Of a stretch of DNA of 54,544 nt, positions 42,263-52,600 are shown in pieces. How positions within the stretch are numbered: the first letter of the stretch is position 1; each line of letters starts with the position of its first letter. Position numbers and translations under genes: made by a program. The notes under the pieces are model-generated. The model was given only the letters and a program-made list of their open reading frames with translations, searched no databases and was not told the origin of the DNA. Source of the DNA: Candidatus Bathyarchaeia archaeon (GTDB lineage Archaea > Thermoproteota > Bathyarchaeia > Bathyarchaeales > Bathycorpusculaceae); contig JASEET010000007.1 in the NCBI GenBank assembly GCA_030019335.1, positions 1-54,544 on the forward strand, in the 5' to 3' direction.

Positions 42263-43627
42263 ATGATGAAAATGAGTTTAGATAAAGTTTACGCATACAT
42301 CGACGCCAACACCGATGATTTTGTTGAAGACCTCGTCAAGCTTGTTAAACAACCCAGCGTTTCAGCAAAAGGTGAAGGAATACAAGAATGTGCGGAGCTC
42401 GTAGAAAAAATGATGCAGGAAATAGGACTTTCAACAAAAATTTTTCACGAGGAAAAGGGAAATCCTGTTGTTTACGGAGAAATTAAGTCAAAAAAGTCTG
42501 ATAGAACTCTTCTTTTTTATGACCATTACGATGTGCAGCCGCCGGAACCCCTTGAAAAATGGATGTATGAACCGTTTAGTGGCAAAATAAGTGACGGAAA
42601 AATTTATGGAAGAGGGGCATCAGACAACAAAGGCAACCTTGTCTCAAGGTTAAAGGCTGTTCAAGCATTGTTAGAGGTTACAGGCGATGTGCCTGTTAAC
42701 ATAAAATTTTTTGTTGAAGGGGAAGAAGAGATTGGAAGTCCCCATCTTGAGCCAATAATAAAGAAGTATAAGGACCTTTTTTCTGCGGATGCAGCTATTT
42801 GGGAGTTCGGTGGAACAGATAGGCGTGGCAGACCAAATCTGTATCTGGGATTGAAAGGAGTTTTATCTGTTGAACTGAGAGCTGGTGGTGCATCTAAAGA
42901 TGTTCACTCTGCAAATGCGCCAATAATTCCGAATCCGGCTTGGCGTCTTGTTTGGGCGTTAAACCTTTTAAAGGATAAGGAAGAGAACATTTTGATTGAA
43001 GATTTTTACGAAAATGTTCTGTCTCCCTCTTCTGAAGAAATTGAATGTTTAAGGAATATTCCCTTTGAAGAAGAAGAGACCAAGAAAGAGCTGGAGTTAA
43101 AGAAATTTTTGCAGAATAAGTCTGGAATAGAAGCCCTAAAAGCGTTGCTGTGTCAGCCCACATGTACCATTAACGGTTTTGTGTCGGGATATACGGGCAA
43201 AGGTTCTAAAACGGTTTTGCCACATGAAGCCGTGGCAAAACTTGACTTTCGATTAGTTCCAAACCAAAATTCTAACGAAATTTTCCGAAAACTCGTTAAG
43301 TATTTGAAAAACCGTGGATTTGGAGATTTAGAAATAATTAAACATGGTTGTACTGAGCCGACGAAAACACCGATTAATGACCCTTTTGTGAAGTTGGTTG
43401 CAAAAACCGCTGAGAAAGTTTACGGTAAAAGGGCTGTGGTTTATCCTATTAGCGCTGGCTCGGGTCCTATGCACTTGTTCCGAAATTTTCTGGGCTATCC
43501 AGTTGTTTCGGTTGGGTGTAGCCATCCAGAGGCTAATACACATGCGCCAAATGAAAACTTGAAGATTAAAAGCTTCATAAAGGGAACAAAGTTCATTGCA
43601 GCTTTGATTGGTGATTTTGCCTTATAA
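42263..43627 (+). CDS. M20 family metallopeptidase (dipeptidase/CNDP-like)
   Basis: About 454-aa cytosolic zinc peptidase. Metal ligands and catalytic residues: LLFYDHYDVQPPEPLEKWMY (His and Asp), GRGASDNKGN (Asp), FFVEGEEEIGSPHLEP (Glu pair) and VGCSHPEANTHAPNENLKI at the end (final His). A dimerisation lid lies in between (KGVLSVELRAGG...NGFVSGYTGKGSKTVLPHEA). It likely hydrolyses di- or tripeptides brought in by importers such as that at 23-28.7 kb. Start among the clustered ATGs at 42263-42272; the longer frame to 42212 runs into UPF0201. Confidence 0.94.
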   Translation: MMKMSLDKVYAYIDANTDDFVEDLVKLVKQPSVSAKGEGIQECAELVEKMMQEIGLSTKIFHEEKGNPVVYGEIKSKKSDRTLLFYDHYDVQPPEPLEKWMYEPFSGKISDGKIYGRGASDNKGNLVSRLKAVQALLEVTGDVPVNIKFFVEGEEEIGSPHLEPIIKKYKDLFSADAAIWEFGGTDRRGRPNLYLGLKGVLSVELRAGGASKDVHSANAPIIPNPAWRLVWALNLLKDKEENILIEDFYENVLSPSSEEIECLRNIPFEEEETKKELELKKFLQNKSGIEALKALLCQPTCTINGFVSGYTGKGSKTVLPHEAVAKLDFRLVPNQNSNEIFRKLVKYLKNRGFGDLEIIKHGCTEPTKTPINDPFVKLVAKTAEKVYGKRAVVYPISAGSGPMHLFRNFLGYPVVSVGCSHPEANTHAPNENLKIKSFIKGTKFIAALIGDFAL

Positions 43628-43630
43628 GGG

Positions 43631-44668
43631 GTGTTAAGTTTGTCCGTGAAGACTACTATAACTGTTAGAGGTGCAGTTCTGCTGGGTAAGTATGTGGCTT
43701 GTGATGCTTTTGATGCGTCTATGCCTTTGAGGGTTGTTACCCATGCCCATGCTGATCACATGACAGGGTTGCGTCGAAGTCTAAGAACATGCGAAAAAGT
43801 TTTGATGACCAAAGCCACGAAGGATTTGATTGATGTTTTGAAGGATCCGCTTTTTCTCATGGGCGGTTTTGTGGAGACGCTTGATTATGGCAAAACCATA
43901 CGATTTGAAGAAGAGCGGGTAACGTTTTTCAGGGCTGATCACATTTTGGGCGCGGCCCAGGTGCTTGTTGAGGATGCTGAAGGCGCAAGAATTGTTTATA
44001 CTGGAGATTTTAGGATTGATGGGACTCCTGTTTTGGATGCTGACGTGCTTGTTATGGAGGCTACTTATGGAAGTCCCTCTTGTAAGCGTTCTTTTGGGAG
44101 GGATATGAGAAGTTTGCTTGTTTCTTTGGTGGAGAAAGGGTTGAAGCATGGTACTGTTTATGTTTTTGGTTATCATGGTAAACTTCAAGAGGTTATGCAG
44201 ATTTTGCATGGGGCTGGTGTGAAGGCTCCTTTTATTGTGCCTGAGAGGGTTTTTCATGTCTCTAAGGTTTGTGAGGGGCATGGTATGCGTTTGGGACGTT
44301 TGATGTTGTCTGAGGAAAGAGAAGCACGGGAATTGCTGGAAGGGAATTCTCCTTGTATAGCCTTTTATCATATGATGTCGAGAAGGAGGGTTGGCTCAGG
44401 CGGTTTCCGCGTTTATGTGAGTGGTTGGGAGTTTGATTCTCCCTGCCGTGAAATTGCCGACAAGGAGTATGTGGTGGCTTTAAGCGACCATTCAGACTTT
44501 GATGGGTTGATGGAGTATGTTAGGCGTTCAAAGCCTAATCTTGTGATTATGGATAATTTCCGTGTTGGTCATGCCGGGACGTTAGCTAGGGAAATTCGTA
44601 AGCGTTTTGGAATTTCTGCTGTTGCTCTTCCAAAAAATAGTTTTGTTAGTGAATTTGGTAGTTTTTAG
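43631..44668 (+). CDS. MBL-fold nuclease-like protein (beta-CASP/exonuclease type)
   Basis: 345-aa metallo-beta-lactamase-fold protein. THAHADHMTGL gives the first zinc motif (HxHxDH), RADHILGAAQVLVED the third, YTGDFRIDG the Asp motif, MEATYGSPSCKRSFG and FGYHGKLQEVMQILHGAG the beta-CASP-like entry, and ALSDHSDFDGLMEYVRRSKP the late His. This set matches archaeal RNA/DNA exonucleases related to SNM1 and CPSF73. It lacks the KH domains of FttA, so it is a separate paralogue. Starts at GTG 43631 (or TTG 43640), 3 bases after M20. Substrate unknown. Confidence 0.85.
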   Translation: MLSLSVKTTITVRGAVLLGKYVACDAFDASMPLRVVTHAHADHMTGLRRSLRTCEKVLMTKATKDLIDVLKDPLFLMGGFVETLDYGKTIRFEEERVTFFRADHILGAAQVLVEDAEGARIVYTGDFRIDGTPVLDADVLVMEATYGSPSCKRSFGRDMRSLLVSLVEKGLKHGTVYVFGYHGKLQEVMQILHGAGVKAPFIVPERVFHVSKVCEGHGMRLGRLMLSEEREARELLEGNSPCIAFYHMMSRRRVGSGGFRVYVSGWEFDSPCREIADKEYVVALSDHSDFDGLMEYVRRSKPNLVIMDNFRVGHAGTLAREIRKRFGISAVALPKNSFVSEFGSF

Positions 44669-44696
44669 ATGTTTTTTGTTGTTATTGGAGGAGTTT

Positions 44697-44813
44697 GTGG
44701 CTAAGTTTTTTACGGTTCTTAAGCGTTTGAGGGACCCGTTCGATGTTAAGGATTGGGATTATGTTCGTTTGGTTTTGTTGGATGTTGTGAAAAGGGCGTT
44801 TTGCTTTACTTAG
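44697..44813 (+). CDS. Possible small protein (38 aa)
   Basis: GTG at 44697 preceded by a strong GGAGGAG (44687-44693), 28 bases after the MBL gene. Reads VAKFFTVLKRLRDPFDVKDW then DYVRLVLLDVVKRAFCFT, ending at TAG 44811. Amphipathic and charged, no family recognised. The ribosome site and codon pattern make it more than a random frame, though it could be a gene remnant. The frame is also open upstream into the MBL gene. Confidence 0.4.
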   Translation: MAKFFTVLKRLRDPFDVKDWDYVRLVLLDVVKRAFCFT

Positions 44814-44862
44814 TAAAGTTTTTATTCGAGGAGTTTCATCATTGTTTATTGGAGGTTAGAAG

Positions 44863-45495
44863 GTGGAGTTAGTTTCTTTAAGCTCGGAGGGAAGAATTGT
44901 ATTAACTTTGGAGCATGGAAAACATACTTATAGCGAGTTGAGGTTTGAAACTGGGTTAAGCGATAGGTGGTTGACAATTAAGCTTGAAGAGTTGAAACGT
45001 GGAGGGTTTGTTGAGAAGAATGGCAAGTGGTATGGTTTAAGTGGGAAATTGGTGATTTCCGCTTATGAATTAAGTTTGTATATGTGTTTCCAGGCTAAAC
45101 GGATGGCGGCTGAGCTTGCAAAGCTGCATTTTGTTAGGATGATTACTCTTTTTGGCAGTGTGGCTCAGAAAAATGCTCATGAGTATAGTGATTTAGACAT
45201 GATAATTGTTGTGAGTGAGCCAGTTGATAAGGTGAAAAAGGAGATTAGATTGGAAATTTCTAGGCTGGAATCGAAGTATCATATAACGGTTGAGCCGTTA
45301 ATCTTGGCGAAGGAAGATTTTCTGGATAATGTTCACTCGTATGAGGGTGGCATCGTTTATGGAGTTGCTGAGGGCTATGAGGTTTTGGTTGATAAAACAG
45401 GTGAAATCGCTAAAATTTTGCATAATAGAGTTGAGGAAATTAAGCGTAGCCATGATTACTTGGAGGAAGCAAGGATATGGTTGAAAGTAAAATAG
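44863..45495 (+). CDS. MNT-type nucleotidyltransferase with N-terminal wHTH (antitoxin-like)
   Basis: 210 aa. Residues 1-70 form a winged HTH (IVLTLEHGKHTYSELRFETG, then LKRGGFVEKNGKWYGLSG). Residues about 90-180 form a minimal nucleotidyltransferase with the motif FGSVAQKNAHEYSDLDMIIV (GS, then D-x-D). The C-terminal helix leads into the overlapping HEPN gene (19-base overlap). In MNT-HEPN modules the MNT protein is the antitoxin; in studied cases it adds AMP to a Tyr of the HEPN RNase. The wHTH suggests it also represses the operon. GTG start with GGAGGT upstream. Confidence 0.88.
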   Translation: MELVSLSSEGRIVLTLEHGKHTYSELRFETGLSDRWLTIKLEELKRGGFVEKNGKWYGLSGKLVISAYELSLYMCFQAKRMAAELAKLHFVRMITLFGSVAQKNAHEYSDLDMIIVVSEPVDKVKKEIRLEISRLESKYHITVEPLILAKEDFLDNVHSYEGGIVYGVAEGYEVLVDKTGEIAKILHNRVEEIKRSHDYLEEARIWLKVK

Positions 45496-45911
45496 AAGTG
45501 TTGTTGGGAGTTTCTGAAGTGAACCTTGCTAGGGCAGAAAAACGTTTCGACGATGGAGAGTATGATTCAGCCGTTTTTCATGCATCAATGGCTGCTGAAA
45601 GCGCTGCGAACGCTATGATTCTTAAGCTTGGAGGCCACGAAGCCAAAAATCACAGAGCAATCAGCGGCTTGGCTGCAGTCCTCAGAAGAGTGAAGCCAGA
45701 ATTGATAAGGGAAGAAAAGTATGTGCAGTTGATAGACAAGGGAAGAGAGATACAGAGAGAAGTTGTATACGCACGTTATCCTCTCAAGGTTGCTGGTAAG
45801 TGGGTGACCCCTATGGAATATTATACTCGAGAGAAAACTAGAGAGGTAATTGACAACGCCAAGTTTGTGGTCGATGGAATAAAAGTGTACCTTAAAAGAA
45901 CAACAACTTGA
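45477..45911 (+). CDS. HEPN domain protein (toxin-like partner of MNT)
   Basis: 144 aa helical HEPN protein. The start EVNLARAEKRFDDGEYDSAV and the segment FHASMAAESAANAMILKLGG are the first HEPN helices; AKNHRAISGLAAVLRR and VVYARYPLKVAGKWVTPMEY correspond to the H and R-x-R-Y-P regions. The RNase motif RxxxxH is not clear, but EVVYARYP with nearby Tyr residues resembles HEPN proteins that are controlled by tyrosine AMPylation. Starts with an ATG after AAGG inside the MNT gene, so the two are co-translated. Whether it is toxic cannot be seen from sequence. Confidence 0.87.
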   Translation: MVESKIEVLLGVSEVNLARAEKRFDDGEYDSAVFHASMAAESAANAMILKLGGHEAKNHRAISGLAAVLRRVKPELIREEKYVQLIDKGREIQREVVYARYPLKVAGKWVTPMEYYTREKTREVIDNAKFVVDGIKVYLKRTTT

Positions 45912-46165
45912 TATTAAGCGCACATGTTCTGGTGAATCTATAGGTTGTGTATTTTGACGTGTTTCCATATGGCGTTTAGGCTTTCGGTTAGGGCTATGTC
46001 AACAGTTAAAAATAGTGTAAGATGTTGCACATCTTTAGACTTCTGGATTTATTCTGTAATCTTTCTAAAAGGTGCTTAATGGAACACTCTATGCCATTGA
46101 TACTCGAGTGACTGTTGAATTTCTATGATTGGAATCCCAAACTCTTAAACGCATTAATTTTATAT

Positions 46166-49100
46166 TTAAATTAGCGCGGAGCAAGAGCTATCTTCTGAAG
46201 TTTCTTTCTTAATAAAAAGTGTGGCAAGGGAACAAAGGCATGTGGAAAGGAGCAGGAGCAAGTCCGTTGGGAATTCGGGTATGACGTTTTCTCCTATTAT
46301 CTCCACAGTGTGAGTGCTATGTGTGTAGCTGAAGTTGATGATGGAGTGTGTTCCGTTGGAAGACGTTAGAAATTGGATGATGTTTCCGTCAACTTTTACG
46401 GTGTATGGGGGTTGAAGCAGAATTTCTGGAATTGTTATGTTGCAGAAGCCTGTGGTGTCTGCTGTAGCCGATACTGCGAAGCTTACTTTTTTGAGGGTTA
46501 TGTTGAAGGTGAAGTTTGTGATTGTTGAATTGCTGACGGTAACTACGTGGAATGGTTGTCCTTCGACGTTTATCATGTTATTTGCTGTTGTGATAGCGTT
46601 TTCTCTTAGTGTAAAGTCAAGTTCGGTGGTTTGTCCTGCAGTGACAATTACTCCGGTTTTTGTCTGGTTAATTTTTCCTTGGGCGTAAACGGATACTTTG
46701 TAGCAGCCTTCTGGAAGGTTTGTGATGATGTATGAGCCGTTAACGGATGTGGTTGTAGATGCTGCGATGGAAAATCGAGGTATTGCAACTTCGATGATGG
46801 CGCCGGCTACGGGTTCTTCCCATCTGTAACTATTCCCGAAATCGTGCCGCCGGTTGTGACAGCGGGATTGGAGGCTTTGACTATTTCTATTCTCGCTTTT
46901 GAAGCGTCTTTGTCTTCTGAGCACGTTACGACTTCTGGTTGTTCATCTTCGTCAATGTCCGCTATAGTGACAGAATAGGTGTATACTCAACTTTCTCCTA
47001 AGTTTACGTTTTCAACAATTAGTCCGGTTGTCAAACTCCAACTTAATGCCGCTTCATAATTTAGCCAAGCATACGTTTCTACGTTAAAATAGTAGCCTAC
47101 TGCAAGAATTTCTGCTTTTCCGTCTCCTTCTATGTCTTCCACGTCAATGGAGTATATGTAGCTATCGCCACTTATAATCCATGTGTAACTTCCCATCCAG
47201 AAAATCTCGTTTGGGTTTATGTTGCTTCCAATGGAGATGAACATGTATATGCTGTCGTAGCCCCAGCAGTAGCCGCTAATAACAATTTCATTTAAGCCGT
47301 CTCCATCCACATCCTCAACATCAACAGAATTGATCCAGAAGTTGGAAGCGGAATCGTACGCTTGAAGGAAGAACATGTTTTGTGTGCAGTTTAGAACGGC
47401 GATGTATGCAACTCACATACCATTGTAATAGTCATAGTATCCGCCGCCAACAACGATTTCAGCCAAACCATCTGCGTCTGTGTCTTCGACTGCAACGGAC
47501 GTTAAGCGTGCATCGGAGCCGATATACCACTGATAGATGGCTTCTCTTTGAAGTTGTGTAATGGCTGAGTTGTTGCCAACCATCACGTAAGCATATGTGT
47601 AAAATCCATCCCATAGCCAACCACTAACAACTATTTCAGGAAAGTTGTCACCATCTACATCTGCTACATCTAGCGATTCAACAAAAATCATGTATCCCTC
47701 ATCATAGGCTTGAACGACAATTTCGCCGCTTTCAACAGTGAATATTCCAATGTAGGAATACCATAGACCGTCTGAAAAATTGTAGTGGTAGCCGCTACTA
47801 TTATTTCATCAAGCATGTCTTGGTCAACATCTGCACAAGTGACGGAGTTTAAAGCTTCATAGTAGCCAGGACTGAAAAATATGTTGCAAAGTTCGTTAAG
47901 GCCACTTTCGGTTACGTCAAATACGATGATGGCGAAGTATACATCACCTATTTCATCGGTATAGTTACCCTACTGCAACGATTTCATATTCTGCATCACC
48001 ATCAACGTCCCCAACAGTCACATCCATAAAAGTCACGTTTTCTTGAGTGATGTAGATAGGGCATACGGGAGTTATAGTTGCTTCAATGTTGGTGGTGAAG
48101 TCTAGGAATTCATCCCACATGGTGTTGTCTGCAAAATCTAGGGTAATGTAAGATTGTTTGTCGTATTTGCGTGGATAATAAATCGAAACTCCGTGTGCTC
48201 TGGGATGTGCGTTGCCATGGCCTTCTGAAACTACAAAATTGGCAATCACATCTATTACTGTTTGTGTGGCTGCTTTGATTGTCGTGTTAGAAACTGTGTT
48301 TTTCAGTAGTTGGGCAAAATCTTGAAAATCGACGAAGTCACCGTGGAAAGTTTCAGCTTGTTCTCTAGCTTCTGCGAGTGCATTTTTAGAGTTTTCGAAA
48401 TCGTCTATAATCGCTCCTGCAAGTTGAGAAACTGCGGCGGCTACTTCATCAATTTTTGTCAAATTTAATGCGGCGTTTGTAACTCCTGCGTCATCTTCTG
48501 GGTTTAACTGTCCATCAGTATAGGAATTAATGTATTTGTTGACTATTGTTGTGGCAAGGGTAGTCGGATTCATTGTTGGATTTGCTGCAAGTTCTGCCAG
48601 TATCATGTCGTAGGGGTATCCATCGCCGGGTTCATTTTCTTCAGATCCTACCATGAAATCCACATAATCGCGTATTTGGTAGGCTACTTCAATTGTGCCC
48701 ATTAAGCAGGCGTCGAAAGCTAAAACATCAATTTTTTTGCTGGTAGTTGCATAAACATTTGCTAACGCTTGTTTTACCTCGATTGTGGTTAGGCAATCTT
48801 CATCATTTGTATCGTCCCAGCAGACACCTGGATAACCGCCTCCATGATCCCACAATATTAAAGCATAATGATTAGCTGGGTAATTTTCGATAGTCCATGT
48901 AACAAATGATGAGAGGGGTTTCGGGGTTGCCCATGTTTAGTTCTCCCATGTTTTCTAACATATTGGAATTAATTGTTTCAACATTGTTATCTTTGGTTAC
49001 GTAATACCTTCTTGTCTCCGCCCAGTTACCATTAGAAGAATCATAACCCAGAATCCTATCAATCTGGACTATTATAGCTAGAGTCTCAGAGGAACCTACA

Positions 49101-49291
49101 ATTTCCATTTCATTTAAATCGTTGATGCCTGCTGCTTCCAAGTTATTATCTGCGTCGAGATAAACCATGAAAGTCCAGCTTCTTTCAGGAAAAGCATAAG
49201 TAAGATTGAACAAAATTGTGGAAGGGTAAAGAAGAAAACCAAGCAGTAACATAACAGAAATGGTCTTAGATTTTGTTATGCGAAAATTCAA
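46166..49291 (-). pseudogene. Clostripain-family (C11) secreted cysteine protease gene, multiply broken
   Basis: One gene of about 1040 codons read through four frameshifts and two in-frame TGAs. Order: signal peptide (ITKSKTISVMLLLGFLLYPS); C11 protease RSWTFMVYLDADNNLEAAGI, catalytic His in LILWDHGGGYPG, catalytic Cys in LAFDACLMGTIEVA; five VCBS/FG-GAP-like repeats with D-x-D-x-D-x-x-x-E-I (VEDVDGDGLNEIVISG and similar); a carboxypeptidase-regulatory-like domain (VAGAIIEVAIP, GSYIITNLPEGCYKVSV); and a C-terminal PEFP-type anchor (VIPEFPTDLLLLLSTCLCSL). Frameshifts near 48935, 47965, 47800 and 46850 mostly lie in short C or G runs. TGAs are at 47413 and 46987. TTG at 49291 (GGGTGG upstream) fits a TATA palindrome at 49338. 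Confidence 0.8.
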
Positions 49292-49337
49292 TTTCCACCC
49301 TCTTTTGGGTTGAGAGATGTAGTGCTCTGGATTGAAA

Positions 49338-49352
49338 GCATATTTAATATGC
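49338..49352 (-). promoter_or_regulatory. Palindromic TATA element of the C11 protease gene
   Basis: GCATATTTAATATGC, a perfect 15-base palindrome, centred 54 bases upstream of the TTG at 49291. The rest of the 49292-49654 gap holds no convincing gene, though a frame is open to 49519. Confidence 0.4.
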
Positions 49353-49654
49353 CTCAAAGCATATCGTTGCATGCGTACTAATAAAGTTTCTGAAATCATA
49401 CTATACCAGATTCCAAGCAGTTTCACAACATACCCATATAAAAGGTCACCGATAGGTTGATCGCTTCGGGTTTTTGGCTGTTTATAGATGTATAGCAAAA
49501 CGGAAGGAAATGGGTCCAATGATCACGTGCTCCCCGCTAAAGAAGCCTAAATCCTCTTTTCTCTCAAGCGCAAAGGAATGAAAAATGAGAATAATCCAAC
49601 GCACAAACAATTCGCTGTTTTGAAATTTTGAAACTAAAAAAGGGAGGATGGGTT

Positions 49655-52600
49655 TTAGGGTTTTTTCCTAGTGATCGCGTAGACGATGATGGCGCCAATG
49701 ATGAAGCCTACTGGTATTCCAACGCCCAGGTACAAGTTTCTTGTCGCCTCGATCTCACGTTTCACATTTGTTGTTGTAACCGTTATCGCCGTTTCATTTG
49801 TGTTTCCAGCTGTGTCATATGCCACCAGTTTTATTGTGTGTGAGCCATCTCCAACCTTAGTACTATCCCACGGGTGTGTTTCCCCGGTCACGTTAAGCAC
49901 GATGTTGTCGTCAATAATCAACTGTGCTAACTTCAGGTTTGTGTCTGCAACTGCGAAGTTTATTTTTACTGTGCCGAACAGCCCTGCGCCATCCTGTGGG
50001 CTCGTTATGCTCACGGTCGGTTTAGTGTTGTCAACGATCACAGTGACTGTGTCGGTAACGCTATTCTCAGCCTTGTCCTTGACGAGAAGCTTGATTGTGT
50101 AGGTGGCGTCGTTTGTTGTGTCCCAGGTATAAGTGTGTATGCCAGTTACATTCCAAGAAGCGACCAGACTTTCGTTGACATAGAGCTCTATAACGTCGAG
50201 ATTAACGTCATATCCGTAGATGATAACCCCGTAGCTGCCCTTTATATGGGTATTTTCGGTGGGCTTTCTAATTTCAGCGGTTGGTAGGGTGTTGTCACCC
50301 GTGACCGTCGTTTCAGCGGTCTCCATGTTGCCAGCTTCATCATATACCACTAGTTTGATGGTGTATGAACCATCTGTATAAGCATGGGTGTTCCAATCGT
50401 AAGTTTGTATCCCGCTTTCTGTCCATGTTTGTTTCAGAATACCGTTGATGTAAAGTTCCATTCTGTTGAAGTTAGCATCCGCGCCAGTGACGTTCACACT
50501 GATAATGTCCTTTACGTAGGCGCCACTTATAGGCGCATTAATGTCTGCTAAGGGCGGCGTATTGTCGACGATTATCGTTAGGGATGTTTGGGCATCATTT
50601 CCTGCTAAGTCAGATGCCAACAGCTTAACCGTGTGCTGCCCATCTGGAAGTTCTGTTGTATTTAATATAAGCGATGTTGTTCCGGTTACGTCAACAAGCG
50701 TGTCATTATCTATGATAAGCGATGCATTCATGAGTTTCGCATCCCATGCAATAAACGTTACGTTGAGTATTCCAGAAACAACAGAGCTATCCTTCGGCGA
50801 GAGGATGATAACCGAAGGTGCTGTGTTATCTACCTCGAAATATCCAACTTTCACTACACTTCCACCATCCCTGTCTGTCACTATCACGGAAAAGAGGTAC
50901 ACACCTTCTTCAGAAGTATCATTAAATGTTGCAGTGAACGCGCCGTCCACGAGCGTTAATTGCACACCGACCTCCTCTCCAGCCGGGGTCACAACGGATG
51001 CGGTCAGTTGAAGTTGTTCAACTGGTGTTTCAATATCGCTCACTGTCACGTTGATCAAAACGGTCTCGTTGCCAACAATATTTCGCGGGGATAATGTTGC
51101 ACTAGCAATGGGGATATTATTCTCTACATAGAATGGTCTAACCATTGCCCTTACAGCGTAATAGTAAGGATCTATAGCTTCTATGCCTATTCCAAACATT
51201 CCTAATGAATAGTCTGCTGGAAATGTATATTCAAATTCGAAGAGGCCCGTAGTAGCGTTATATGGAGCAGGTATTGGGCCTTCTATGATCATCCACGCCA
51301 TCCATTCGGTATCAAAGTGTAGTAAGTAGATGTTTACAGAAATGTCCGAGGGTGGGGTTATTTCACCAAGATCATCTAAATCAGTGACATTGATTGTTAC
51401 CCCAAGGGTTTCTGTTACTCGCAGCACTGATGTATCGTTGAGGAACACGCTGTTGATCTTTGGCACAGGATTCCACCAGACGTTAACAGTCACTGGCAAC
51501 TTATTCACAGTAACGCCTTCGGACAATATCTCAATAAAACCAGTATACGTCTCCCAAGGATCACCGCTGGCGTAGACTTCAAACGCGAAATATTTCCAGC
51601 CTTCAACATCTCCCAAATAAGGAGAGTCAACAAAGCTAACCACCTGCGACAAATCACCAGTTAATCGTATTTCTACATCTGGCATCAGGTCTGGTGTAAT
51701 GATTGTCAGGTTTACCCAGGCCATCGAATCATAGGAGAATGGGCCGAAATCAGTGTATGTGTTAACTTCTAGCTCACAAGGTAAGACAGCTGAGAAAATG
51801 ATTCCAGCGAAAACCCTCTTTTTTGCAATGTTATTTTGGGGTGCAGGGTCGCTGGGATCAAATATTTCAGCCGTGACGAAATGCATTCCCATAGGCATTG
51901 ACATATTGATAGGCGCTTCAATTGAGGCTCCGGAGGGTACATCGATCACGAGGGAATCCACGACAGGGTCGTCAAGATAAAACGTCAGCATGGCGCCCAC
52001 GGAGTCATTAAGCCAGTAGTTGCTCACGGTCGCCGTGTACGTCATGGGGGTGTCTGGAGTCGCTATAGTCGGACCAGAGATGGATACAGACAGTTCGGGA
52101 TATGGAATGATATCGAAGGGTGTTAGCGGTGTAGCTCGTCCTTCATTGATTACACTGAAAACCGCTGACACGTTGATGTGTAAGCCAAATATGATTGGGA
52201 CAGTGGTCGGTGTGCTGACAGATCCTAGGGACCATCTGAAGGCGTTGTTGTCGTCTCCTATCCATTCAGTCTCGTTGTTAAGCTTGTCGTAATATGCTGC
52301 TTCCCACGCATCTGGATATGGTCCAACATGATGGGCGCTTGAGGGAAGCCCACCTCCGAAGCCGAAGTGCTGGGCAGGAGCAAGCTCGTAAGTGTCGTTT
52401 ACCACGATGATATCCTGTGAACCATAGTAGTAAGACCAGTCGTACTCAAAATCCATATACATTCCCACGTCTTCTATGTAGAAGATTCGGAGATTCTCTA
52501 AGGTGACGCCCATTGGCCAAACCTTGAAACTTGTTCGGGCCCATGTCTCATTTCCGAAAAGCTCGACCATCACAAAGATGGCCGCAGCTTTGTCAGGGGT

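Noticed and set aside
49292-49519. N-terminal extension of the C11 protease to 49519
   Set aside because: The extension precedes a normal signal peptide and contains the palindromic TATA element; a TTG with an upstream GGGTGG at 49291 is a better start.
49830-50860. DNA tandem repeat array in the S8 gene
   Set aside because: The four Ig-like protein repeats are diverged at the DNA level, so they are domain repeats and not a recent tandem array.
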